Source of the DNA: Oscillospiraceae bacterium
GTDB lineage: Bacteria > Bacillota_A > Clostridia > Oscillospirales > Oscillospiraceae
Assembly: GCA_017411665.1 (NCBI GenBank)
Contig: JAFQPT010000272.1
Span: 1 to 6,222 of the forward strand
Direction: 5' to 3'
Length of the DNA stretch: 6,222 nucleotides
Shown here one piece after another: positions 1-4,988 of the stretch. Below the pieces are notes generated by a model. It ran no database searches. It was not told where the DNA came from and saw only the letters and a list, made by a program, of their open reading frames with translations. Within the stretch, counting starts at the first letter, position 1; every line of letters starts with the position of its first letter. A program made the translations under genes and the position numbers.

Positions 1-123
1 GATCAGTCGCAGAATACCGTAAACCATCGTATAGCCAATGGCAATCAGTGCCAGCTGGCCGCCCAGAGAAATACCTGTGAGCAGGATGGAAACGATATAT
101 TCAAGAGTAAATAGTTGTTCCAT
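1..123 (-). CDS. livH: Branched-chain amino acid ABC transporter permease LivH, N-terminal fragment
   Basis: Only the first 41 codons are present; the gene continues past the left edge. The fragment begins MEQLFTLEYIVSILLTGISL, and its GGQLALIAIGYTMVYGILRLI stretch is the hallmark start of LivH-family permeases (usual form: LIALGYTMVYGILRLINFAHG). LivH is one of two membrane subunits that pass branched-chain amino acids across the cytoplasmic membrane, with LivM, the ATPases LivG/LivF and the binding protein LivK. The start codon (121-123) has a GGAGG ribosome binding site at 132-136, 8 nt away. It lies 123 bp downstream of the binding-protein gene on the same strand, the usual Liv operon order, so livM, livG and livF are expected further left. 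Ligand specificity cannot be judged from this piece. Confidence 0.93.
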   Translation of the reverse strand, partial: MEQLFTLEYIVSILLTGISLGGQLALIAIGYTMVYGILRLI

Positions 124-139
124 AACGGAGTCCTCCGTT
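124..139 (-). promoter_or_regulatory. Hairpin enclosing the livH Shine-Dalgarno
   Basis: On the transcribed strand the 16 nt just before the livH ATG read AACGGAGGACTCCGTT. AACGGA pairs with TCCGTT (6 bp; formally 7 bp with a 2-nt loop), so the GGAGG core sits in the stem and loop. The base next to the stem is the A of the start codon. The inverted repeat is seen directly; that it lowers livH translation relative to livK is inference. Confidence 0.6.
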
Positions 140-147
140 TCATTTCA

Positions 148-188
148 ATTTCGGAAGATCAATCGTAATCTTCCGAAATACGATTGAT
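148..188 (-). repeat. Two overlapping, competing inverted repeats in the livK-livH spacer
   Basis: Positions 148-159 and 168-179 form a perfect 12-bp stem (ATTTCGGAAGAT/ATCTTCCGAAAT) with an 8-nt loop. Positions 158-167 and 179-188 form a perfect 10-bp stem (ATCAATCGTA/TACGATTGAT) with an 11-nt loop. The loop of the first stem is the left arm of the second, so the order is X-Y-X'-Y'. Both cannot form fully at once, and a complete pseudoknot would be strained because almost no linker bases remain. Neither is followed by a U-tract on the minus strand, so they are not ordinary terminators. Confidence 0.7.
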
Positions 189-214
189 TGGCGGGGGCAT
201 CAAGCCCCCGCCAA
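188..214 (-). promoter_or_regulatory. GC-rich hairpin after livK (mRNA stabiliser or partial terminator)
   Basis: An 11-bp perfect stem (TTGGCGGGGGC/GCCCCCGCCAA) with a 5-nt loop lies 32 bp past the livK stop. The transcript continues TCAATCG rather than a run of U, so intrinsic termination should be inefficient. Stable hairpins between a binding-protein gene and its permease genes are known to protect the upstream mRNA and raise binding-protein yield (malE-malF is the classic case); the same role is inferred here. Confidence 0.65.
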
Positions 215-246
215 GAATGTTCTTATCTTAGTGAGTCAGCTAAATA

Positions 247-1431
247 TTAGCTTGCAGAGCCGGTCTGAACGGTTTCCAGAATCCATGCGCCGCTTGCGGT
301 GTCAGCAGTCTTAATGAATGCGGTGTCACGAACTGCGTCGCCGATTTCGTCAAATGCGATTGCGCCGGAAACGCCTTCGTAAGTAACGGAGCCCAGAATG
401 TTCATGAGGTCGGTCTTGTCAATGCTGTCAGCCTTCTTCATAGCTTCCAGAGCTACATAGTAAGCATCGTAACCCATTGCGGTAACAGCAGAAATGGTGT
501 CGTTGCCGCCGTTTGCTGCCAGAGCTTCGGAATTGGTGTTGATGTATTCCTTGATACCTGCGTCAAACTCGGGAGAGCCGCCTTCCTGATAGAAGGTGGA
601 AACGTACAGCTGCAGATCGGTACCCTTGATTGCGTCCAGAACCATGTTGTCGTCCAGAGTGTCGGAGCCAACGAAGGGAGCTTCAATGCCCAGAGAGTCA
701 GCCTGCTTCAGAATCTGAACTGCATATGCAATGGAAACGGGGGTAAAGATAACGTCTGCGCCTTCGCTCTTAGCCTTGTTCAGATAAGAGTTGAAGTCAG
801 AGTTGCCGTTGGGGAAGGAGTCGGTAATAACAGTGCCGCCTGCAGCTTCAAATACCTGCTTAAAGAAAGCAATCAGACCCTGGTCGTATTCGTTGCCGCT
901 TTCGCCCAGACAGTAAGCAACCTTAGCATCAAACTTATCCATTGCGAAGTTTGCCAGAACGTCAGCCTGGAAGTTGTCCAGGAAGCAAATACGGAAGTAG
1001 TAGCTGTTGCCTGCGGTTACGTTGGGATTGGTGCAGGTAACGCCGATAGCGGGAATGCCTGCTTCTTCAAACTTGGGGCCGCCTGCCATGGAAACGCCGG
1101 AGCCATAGGAACCCAGAACAACGGAAACGCCTGCGCTGACCAGAGAAGATGCAGCGGAGGGAGCCTTGTCGGTGGAAGAGCCGTTGTCACCGTAAACCAG
1201 TTCAACCTTGTAGGTTTCGCCGCCGATGGTGATTTCGGGGGTCAGAGAGTTTGCATACTGCATACCCAGAATTTCCTTCTTGCCGCCGGATGCGGAGTCA
1301 CCGGAAGAGGGTTCAAATACGCCGATCTTAACAACCTTTTCGCCGGAATCGGAAGCATCGGAGCCGCCGCCACATGCGCACAGAGACAGAACCATGCACA
1401 GAGCAAGAATCATAGCCAAGAATTTTTTCAT
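247..1431 (-). CDS. livK: Branched-chain amino acid ABC transporter substrate-binding lipoprotein
   Basis: This 394-residue protein captures the ligand outside the membrane for the LivHMGF transporter. It starts with a lipoprotein signal, MKKFLAMILALCMVLSLCAC, with lipobox L17-C-A-C20, so Cys20 is the lipidated residue. A flexible GGGSDASDSG linker follows. The rest is a type 1 periplasmic-binding fold (Peripla_BP_6/LivK-like). It opens with KIGVFEPSSGDSASGG (res. 35-50) and has the ligand-loop region GVTCTNPNVTAGNSYYFRI (130-148), matching the ATNPxLT...YVFR segment of LivK proteins. A further 15 codons upstream are open from a TTG, but ATG at 1429-1431 is chosen: it has GGGAGG at 1440-1445, 8 nt away, and it starts exactly at the signal peptide. 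Length is normal for the family. It is the first gene of an operon with livH. The ligand may be Leu/Ile/Val, but related proteins bind other amino acids, amides or urea, so specificity is not certain. Confidence 0.94.
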   Translation of the reverse strand: MKKFLAMILALCMVLSLCACGGGSDASDSGEKVVKIGVFEPSSGDSASGGKKEILGMQYANSLTPEITIGGETYKVELVYGDNGSSTDKAPSAASSLVSAGVSVVLGSYGSGVSMAGGPKFEEAGIPAIGVTCTNPNVTAGNSYYFRICFLDNFQADVLANFAMDKFDAKVAYCLGESGNEYDQGLIAFFKQVFEAAGGTVITDSFPNGNSDFNSYLNKAKSEGADVIFTPVSIAYAVQILKQADSLGIEAPFVGSDTLDDNMVLDAIKGTDLQLYVSTFYQEGGSPEFDAGIKEYINTNSEALAANGGNDTISAVTAMGYDAYYVALEAMKKADSIDKTDLMNILGSVTYEGVSGAIAFDEIGDAVRDTAFIKTADTASGAWILETVQTGSAS

Positions 1432-1493
1432 TTTATAATCCTCCCTTTTTAAAAACCATCCGCCTCGCGCGGACAACTGTTTTTATGCAGCAA

Positions 1494-1522
1494 ATTATAC
1501 ATCAATTTAGCGTGAAAAACAA
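1494..1522 (-). promoter_or_regulatory. Promoter of the livK operon
   Basis: On the minus strand there is a perfect -10 TATAAT (1494-1499), a 17-bp spacer and a -35 TTGTTT (1517-1522). The expected start near 1487 gives a leader of about 55 nt. The leader contains a small 5-bp hairpin, TCCGC/GCGGA (1459-1473), upstream of the ribosome binding site. A 10-bp palindrome CCTATATAGG (1549-1558) lies about 27 bp upstream of the -35 and could be an operator, but it matches no box I recognise. Confidence 0.75.
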
Positions 1523-1638
1523 TACTCAATTACCACATAAAAGTAATACCTATATAGGAAGATTTGCACAAAATTTTCACAGTTTCTTAATAATTGAGCG
1601 CCTCGTACATTTGCTGCGCCCACAATATATATTCCTAT

Positions 1639-1689
1639 AAATAAAAAGAAATGCCCCAACTCATAAAGTCGGGGCATTTCTTTTTATTT
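1639..1689 (-). terminator. Terminator of the ahpC-reductase operon
   Basis: A long perfect stem, 1639-1657 paired with 1671-1689 (core AAATGCCCC/GGGGCATTT), carries A-tracts on one side and T-tracts on the other, so it could work in both directions. On the minus strand GGGGCATTTCTTTTTATTT ends the reductase transcript. The stop codon of the reductase (1684-1686) lies inside the stem. The T-tracts could also stop stray plus-strand transcription. Confidence 0.88.
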
Positions 1690-3297
1690 CAGCAGTTCCA
1701 GCAGCTGACGGATGTTTTTCTTGCCAAAGCTGATTTTTTCACCATCATTGACCACCAGGCACGGTACACTCATAACATTGAACTGCTCGCGGAGTGCGGG
1801 GAAATGGGTGATATCGTAGACCTCTGCGCTTACATTCTCATTGAGAGAGGCAATTCGCTGTGCAGCCAGCACCAGCTCGGGGCACATGGTGCAGCTGAGA
1901 GACACCAGCACCTTGATATCCATCTTCTTCAGCGCGGATGCCGACTGTCGCAAATCCTCGTCAATAGGCTGGCCGGGACCTGCCGCATTGTACAAGCCAA
2001 GCACAAAGGACGTAAACTCATGCCCGCCGGGCACACCGTGGAATGCCAGACCGCTGTAGCTGCCGTCCGCTCTGTGAATCCGCACGCAGGGAGCACCTTC
2101 CATATCGTCTTCGAGTTCAAGTTTCAGCTTATCGGTCAGAGCCGCAAGCTCCTTCATATATGCCTTCAGCTCGCCGGATACTGCGCTGTCATTGAGCCGC
2201 AGCTTGAGAATCAGCGCATGTTCCATTCTGCCGAATACCGTGTGCAGCTGGGCAAGCATGGCCTCATCGAACAATCCCCCGCTGTGCTGTACTGCCGCAG
2301 GAGCTGGCTGCTGCATCTTGGGAGGCTCCGCCTTGGGAATTTCGGGCACGAGACCCGTTTTCTTCTGCATTGCAGATGCATACTTTTCCAACTCTGTTGC
2401 TGCCAATGCGCCGTCGCCAACCGCGGTGACCACCTGTCGCAGGTTCTTCACACGCACATCACCCGCCGCATACAGACCGTCAACAGAGGTCTTCATAGCT
2501 TCGTCGGTAAGGATATAGCCCTGCTCATTCAGCTGAGCCAGCCCCTTGACCAAGCCCGTCGCAGGCGCATAGCCTGCAAAGACGAATACACCGATGTTTC
2601 CGCCGTCGGGGTCGCGGAATTCCTTGACCTCGCCGCTCTTGTTATTGCGGACTCGAATCCCCCGCAAGCTGCTGTCACCAAACACCTCTTCTACTTCCGT
2701 GTTGGTCAGCACAGTGATTTTGGGGTGGTTGGAGGCTGCTTCCGCGATGCTCTGAGCACAGGAGAAGCCATCCTTACGAATGAGAATGGTCACATGGCGG
2801 GCATATTTCGTTAGAAACATCGCTTCTTCCGCTGCCGCAAAACCACCGCCCACTACATAAACATCCTTGCCGGTAAAGAATTCTCCGTCGCAGGTTGCGC
2901 AGTAAGCCACACCGCGGCCGCGATATTCCGCTTCGCCCTTGAACCCCACCATACGGGGATGGGCACCCGTTGCCAGCAGCACACCGAAGGCTTTCAAATC
3001 GCCTCGGGAGGTTTTAACGGTTTTTAAGTCACCGCTGAGATCCAAGCCTTCCACTTCAGTCAGCATAAACTCCGCACCGAAGGACTCCGCCTGCTTGCGC
3101 ATGGTTTCGGTCAGTTCCTCTCCGCCGGTGCGTACTACACCGGGGTAGTTGACCACTTCGTGGGTAATGGTGATTTGTCCGCCAAACTTTTCTTTTTCCA
3201 AAACGAGGGTGCGGTATTTGGCTCTTGCCAGATAAATCGCAGCCGTCAGCCCCGCAGGCCCGCCGCCGATGATGATAACGTCATATAAATTCTTCAT
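1684..3297 (-). CDS. AhpF-like NAD(P)H:peroxiredoxin reductase with reversed domain order
   Basis: A 537-residue flavoprotein, expected to be cytosolic, that should take electrons from NAD(P)H and re-reduce AhpC, encoded just upstream. Residues 1-310 are a low-molecular-weight thioredoxin reductase module: FAD site GGGPAG (11-16), redox pair CATC (133-136), nucleotide-binding GGGFAAAEEA (150-159), and the FAD-closing motif YAAGD (276-280). A Pro/Ala/Gln-rich linker (about 316-338) leads to a region that closely resembles the N-terminal double thioredoxin fold of AhpF. It includes GGHEFTSFVLGLY (424-436; AhpF has GHEFTSLVLAL), the second redox pair CTMC (469-472; CHNC in E. coli AhpF) and the thioredoxin cis-proline at SVP (510-512). 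In AhpF this module is first; here it is last. The NADPH signature HRRxxxR is altered to IRKDGFS (173-179), lacking the second arginine, so NADH use is possible. AAGGAA at 3304-3309 precedes the ATG. A thioredoxin reductase with an added domain is the alternative name; the ahpC neighbour favours an AhpF role. Confidence 0.9.
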   Translation of the reverse strand: MKNLYDVIIIGGGPAGLTAAIYLARAKYRTLVLEKEKFGGQITITHEVVNYPGVVRTGGEELTETMRKQAESFGAEFMLTEVEGLDLSGDLKTVKTSRGDLKAFGVLLATGAHPRMVGFKGEAEYRGRGVAYCATCDGEFFTGKDVYVVGGGFAAAEEAMFLTKYARHVTILIRKDGFSCAQSIAEAASNHPKITVLTNTEVEEVFGDSSLRGIRVRNNKSGEVKEFRDPDGGNIGVFVFAGYAPATGLVKGLAQLNEQGYILTDEAMKTSVDGLYAAGDVRVKNLRQVVTAVGDGALAATELEKYASAMQKKTGLVPEIPKAEPPKMQQPAPAAVQHSGGLFDEAMLAQLHTVFGRMEHALILKLRLNDSAVSGELKAYMKELAALTDKLKLELEDDMEGAPCVRIHRADGSYSGLAFHGVPGGHEFTSFVLGLYNAAGPGQPIDEDLRQSASALKKMDIKVLVSLSCTMCPELVLAAQRIASLNENVSAEVYDITHFPALREQFNVMSVPCLVVNDGEKISFGKKNIRQLLELLK

Positions 3298-3327
3298 AGA
3301 ATCTTCCTTTCTTCATCCTAATATTGG

Positions 3328-3358
3328 AAAAAAACGGCACCGAAATGATTCGGTGCCG
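3328..3358 (-). terminator. Internal terminator between ahpC and the reductase gene
   Basis: A perfect 10-bp GC-rich stem, CGGCACCGAA/TTCGGTGCCG (3335-3344 with 3349-3358), has a 4-nt loop and seven T on the minus-strand 3' side (3328-3334). It is a textbook intrinsic terminator, 14 bp past the ahpC stop and 30 bp before the reductase start. I see no convincing promoter in the remaining 30 bp, so the reductase probably depends on read-through. Confidence 0.88.
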
Positions 3359-3372
3359 CCGAGAGATATCTT

Positions 3373-3936
3373 TTACAGCATACCAACCAGATCCAGGCTG
3401 GGCTTCAGAGTTTCGGCACCGGGCTGCCACTTTGCGGGGCAAACTTCATCGCCGTGTTCTGCCACAAACTGCAGTGCCTGCAGCTTACGGAACAGTTCAT
3501 CCGCGTTGCGACCCACATTGCCTGCGCTGACTTCGTAGGACACGATCCTGCCTTCGGGATTGATAATGAAGGTGCCGCGTTCTGCCATGCCGTCAGCTTC
3601 GATCAGCACTTCAAAGTCCTTGGAGATCGCATGAGTGGGGTCAGCCAGCATGGGGTAACGGATCTTCTTGATGCGGTCGGAAGCATCATGCCATGCCTTG
3701 TGAACGAAATGGGTGTCGGTGGACACAGAGTAGATTTCGCAGCCTGCTGCTACGAACTTATCATAAATGTTTGCCAGGTCTTCCAGTTCGGTGGGGCAGA
3801 CAAAGGTGAAGTCTGCGGGATAGAAGAAGAATACGCTCCACTTTCCCAGAATATCTTCCTTGGTAACGGTCTTAAACTGATTGTTGATATAGGCCTGCGC
3901 GGAGAATGCGCCGATTTCCTTGTTGATCATAGACAT
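3373..3936 (-). CDS. ahpC: Alkyl hydroperoxide reductase subunit C (typical 2-Cys peroxiredoxin)
   Basis: A 187-residue cytosolic peroxidase that reduces hydrogen peroxide, organic hydroperoxides and probably peroxynitrite. The family active site is intact: PADFTFVCP (40-48) gives P40, T44 and the peroxidatic Cys47, and the catalytic arginine is R120 in AERGTF. The resolving Cys166 is in EVCPAKW, and the family ending PSLDLVG is present. STDTHFVHKAWHD (72-84) is typical of AhpC rather than of PrxQ or Tpx. Length equals that of E. coli AhpC. Start: AAGGAG at 3945-3950 lies 8 nt before the ATG at 3934-3936, so the first Met is used rather than Met3. It is the first gene of an operon with the reversed AhpF-like reductase, which should regenerate it. 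A PerR-like site at its promoter suggests induction by peroxide. Confidence 0.97.
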   Translation of the reverse strand: MSMINKEIGAFSAQAYINNQFKTVTKEDILGKWSVFFFYPADFTFVCPTELEDLANIYDKFVAAGCEIYSVSTDTHFVHKAWHDASDRIKKIRYPMLADPTHAISKDFEVLIEADGMAERGTFIINPEGRIVSYEVSAGNVGRNADELFRKLQALQFVAEHGDEVCPAKWQPGAETLKPSLDLVGML

Positions 3937-3986
3937 AGTGTAATCTCCTTTTCATTTTAATATATAGTATAGTAATTTATAAACAA

Positions 3987-4014
3987 GATATGTGTTAGCG
4001 TTGTCTAACTTATC
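3987..4014 (-). promoter_or_regulatory. Inverted repeat in the ahpC leader
   Basis: GTTAG (3994-3998) and CTAAC (4005-4009) flank 6 nt, with outer arms GATA/TATC (3987-3990 and 4011-4014) that also pair. It could be a leader hairpin or a dyad operator. The GTTAG/CTAAC half-sites recall DtxR-type metal regulator boxes, but the spacing differs, so no regulator is assigned. Confidence 0.4.
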
Positions 4015-4025
4015 GTTTTTCAGAA

Positions 4026-4061
4026 CCCGACTGCGCTGCTCACCGAACAGACACAGTCGGG
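4026..4061 (-). promoter_or_regulatory. Hairpin in the ahpC 5' leader
   Basis: CCCGACTG (4026-4033) pairs with CAGTCGGG (4054-4061). A further 3-bp inner stem, CTG/CAG (4036-4038 with 4048-4050), sits above an internal loop. It lies about 22 nt after the predicted ahpC transcription start. There is no U-tract on the minus strand. On the plus strand it is followed by AATCTTTTT, so it would look like a terminator only for a plus-strand transcript, and none is evident. Confidence 0.5.
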
Positions 4062-4089
4062 AATCTTTTTGGCTTCTCTTTGTGGTTAT

Positions 4090-4118
4090 AGAGTACCATA
4101 TATTTTCCATTTTGTCAA
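4090..4118 (-). promoter_or_regulatory. Promoter of ahpC
   Basis: On the minus strand there is a perfect -35 TTGACA (4113-4118), a 17-bp spacer and -10 TACTCT (4090-4095) preceded by TGG, which gives an extended -10. The predicted start near 4083 gives a leader of about 146 nt. The -10 is weak (3 of 6 consensus bases), fitting a regulated promoter. Confidence 0.65.
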
Positions 4119-4133
4119 TAACAATAATTATTA
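4119..4133 (-). promoter_or_regulatory. Candidate PerR box at the ahpC promoter
   Basis: The minus strand reads TAATAATTATTGTTA, directly against the -35. It matches the PerR consensus TTATAATNATTATAA at 11 of 14 defined positions, including the whole ATAATNATT core. It lies within a longer near-palindrome, 4117-4138, with one mismatched pair. PerR controls ahpCF in Bacillus. The region is AT-rich, so chance resemblance is a real risk; a shifted frame at 4122-4136 scores the same. Confidence 0.4.
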
Positions 4134-4140
4134 TTATTTA

Positions 4141-4178
4141 ATAAAATAACATACACTCCCTTAAACCCGGGAGTGTAT
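4141..4178 (-). terminator. Terminator of the small membrane-protein gene
   Basis: A perfect 10-bp stem, ATACACTCCC/GGGAGTGTAT (4151-4160 with 4169-4178), is followed on the minus strand by GTTATTTTATT. The U-tract is interrupted, so strength is moderate. It lies 28 bp past the stop of the gene at 4207-4638 and just upstream of the ahpC promoter region, separating the two units. Confidence 0.75.
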
Positions 4179-4206
4179 CGTCAAATATTATTTATGATAT
4201 CGCAAC

Positions 4207-4638
4207 CTAAAATTCATACTCGAAAAACGGGACAAGCTCTGCCTGCAGCTTCTGAATCATAAAGGAATTCAGTTTGTACGGGACAAGACTTTGCATCCCA
4301 ATCCGCGTCACCTGTTCCAGTCTTATGATGGAGCAATCGTCACACTCTTGAATATAAAGGTAGTATTCTCTGTGGGATCCGTACTCCGAAATCGTTACAA
4401 TCCCCTTCTTCAAATCCACAGCACAGTTCAGTTCATCTGCACCGTTTTTCATTTCCAGCAGGCGAATGACTTCATCCCTTGTCAACCGGACTTTATACAC
4501 GAACTTTCTCATAGAAGAATCGTGGTTCACAACATCGGTTGCACTCATATAATTTTTAATGGTAGGCACAGTCATTCCCAGCACAAGGGGAATCACAATG
4601 ACAAAAAAGAGTATTCCTAAAATCAGACCTTCCATCAT
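4207..4638 (-). CDS. Uncharacterised membrane-anchored protein
   Basis: A 143-residue protein whose function I do not recognise. A single hydrophobic segment (about res. 4-23, LILGILFFVIVIPLVLGM region) anchors it near the N-terminus. The remaining ~115 residues form a soluble domain with alternating charged and hydrophobic stretches, including YKVRLTRDEVIRLLEM (48-63) and IIRLEQVTRIG (104-114). There is a CDDC pair (99-102) and one more Cys (72). The soluble domain looks like small hypothetical proteins of clostridia, but I cannot name a family. Two adjacent ATGs exist. The upstream AGAAAGCGGGTGAT is complementary to the 16S tail at 12 of 14 positions and is better spaced for the second ATG (4633-4635), so the true product may be 142 residues. 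It is a single-gene unit with its own promoter and terminator. Real coding is supported by these signals. Confidence 0.85.
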   Translation of the reverse strand: MMEGLILGILFFVIVIPLVLGMTVPTIKNYMSATDVVNHDSSMRKFVYKVRLTRDEVIRLLEMKNGADELNCAVDLKKGIVTISEYGSHREYYLYIQECDDCSIIRLEQVTRIGMQSLVPYKLNSFMIQKLQAELVPFFEYEF

Positions 4639-4658
4639 ATCACCCGCTTTCTCATTAT

Positions 4659-4687
4659 ATTATAACATAGAACGGTGCGGATACCAA
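4659..4687 (-). promoter_or_regulatory. Promoter of the small membrane-protein gene
   Basis: On the minus strand: -10 TATAAT (4659-4664) with TGT before it (extended -10), a 17-bp spacer and -35 TTGGTA (4682-4687). The predicted start, about 14 nt before the first ATG, leaves just enough leader for the ribosome binding site. Confidence 0.75.
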
Positions 4688-4733
4688 TGATACATTATTA
4701 TCGGCATGTTTTCTTCACGTCGAAACCCTCTCA

Positions 4734-4751
4734 GGCTACGAATCCCACCGT
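4734..4751 (+). repeat. Inverted partial copy of the tRNA-Ser T-arm
   Basis: Plus-strand GGCTACGAATCCCACCGT matches the tRNA's own GGGTTCGAATCCCACCGT (minus strand, 4797-4814) at 16 of 18 positions; the last 13 are identical. It lies just past the tRNA terminator in the opposite orientation. The two copies and the terminator stem between them make a nested inverted repeat spanning 4739-4809. Whether it is a tRNA remnant or part of a 3' structure is not known. Confidence 0.6.
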
Positions 4752-4789
4752 AAAAAGAAATCCCCCATCTTTCGATGGGGGATTTCTTT
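4752..4789 (-). terminator. Terminator of tRNA-Ser
   Basis: A perfect 16-bp stem (4754-4769 with 4774-4789; core AAATCCCCCATC/GATGGGGGATTT) with a GAAA loop on the transcript, ending in TTTTT on the minus strand. It begins at the final A of the encoded CCA, so the pre-tRNA trailer is almost entirely the terminator. Confidence 0.88.
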
Positions 4790-4879
4790 GGCGCAGACGG
4801 TGGGATTCGAACCCACGTGCCGTTTTACCGACAAACTGATTTCGAGTCAGCCCCGTTATGACCACTTCGATACGTCTGC
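4789..4879 (-). tRNA. tRNA-Ser (anticodon CGA)
   Basis: The minus strand starts GCAGACG and ends CGTCTGC-G-CCA: a 7-bp acceptor stem, discriminator G and encoded CCA. The anticodon arm GCTGA-CTCGAAA-TCAGT places CGA at positions 34-36, reading the serine codon UCG. A long variable arm (TTGTCGGTAAAACGGCAC region), typical of class II serine tRNAs, precedes the T-arm GTGGG-TTCGAAT-CCCAC. The gene is 91 nt with CCA. It has its own promoter and terminator and is not clustered with other tRNAs in this window. Confidence 0.96.
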
Positions 4880-4893
4880 ATATGAACATTCCG

Positions 4894-4922
4894 ATTATAT
4901 CAACACCGCATGGAAAAAGCAA
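4894..4922 (-). promoter_or_regulatory. Promoter of tRNA-Ser
   Basis: On the minus strand: perfect -10 TATAAT (4894-4899) preceded by TGA (extended -10), a 17-bp spacer and -35 TTGCTT (4917-4922). The expected start is about 8 nt before the mature tRNA 5' end. Confidence 0.75.
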
Positions 4923-4988
4923 GGAAAACAACGCATCACTTTTCCCACCCTTCCCACACAAATATTCGGCAAAATCCGCAAAAAATGT

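Noticed and set aside
1432..1476. Upstream extension of livK by 15 codons from a TTG
   Set aside because: It puts residues before the lipoprotein signal, has no ribosome binding site, and begins only about 11 nt after the predicted transcription start.
1572..1586. CodY-like box upstream of the livK promoter
   Set aside because: AATTTTCACAGTTTC matches the CodY consensus at only 10 of 15 positions in AT-rich DNA; CodY control of this operon is plausible biologically but not supported here.
1651..2814. Long plus-strand open frame (387 codons) opposite the reductase
   Set aside because: It lies wholly antisense to a protein with intact FAD, CATC and CTMC motifs. Its product is rich in His, Cys and Gln with no recognisable domain, as expected for a shadow frame.
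3454..3960. Plus-strand open frame opposite ahpC
   Set aside because: It is antisense to a full AhpC with all catalytic residues and has no recognisable product.
4026..4070. Plus-strand terminator or small RNA end in the ahpC leader region
   Set aside because: The stem followed by AATCTTTTT looks like a terminator on the plus strand, but no plus-strand gene or credible promoter lies upstream.
4291..4620. Plus-strand open frame opposite the small membrane-protein gene
   Set aside because: The minus strand has promoter, ribosome binding site and terminator in register; the plus frame has none.
4731..4961. Minus-strand open frame of 76 codons
   Set aside because: It runs through tRNA-Ser; the GFESHRLRQ stretch is the familiar false translation of a tRNA T-arm and acceptor.
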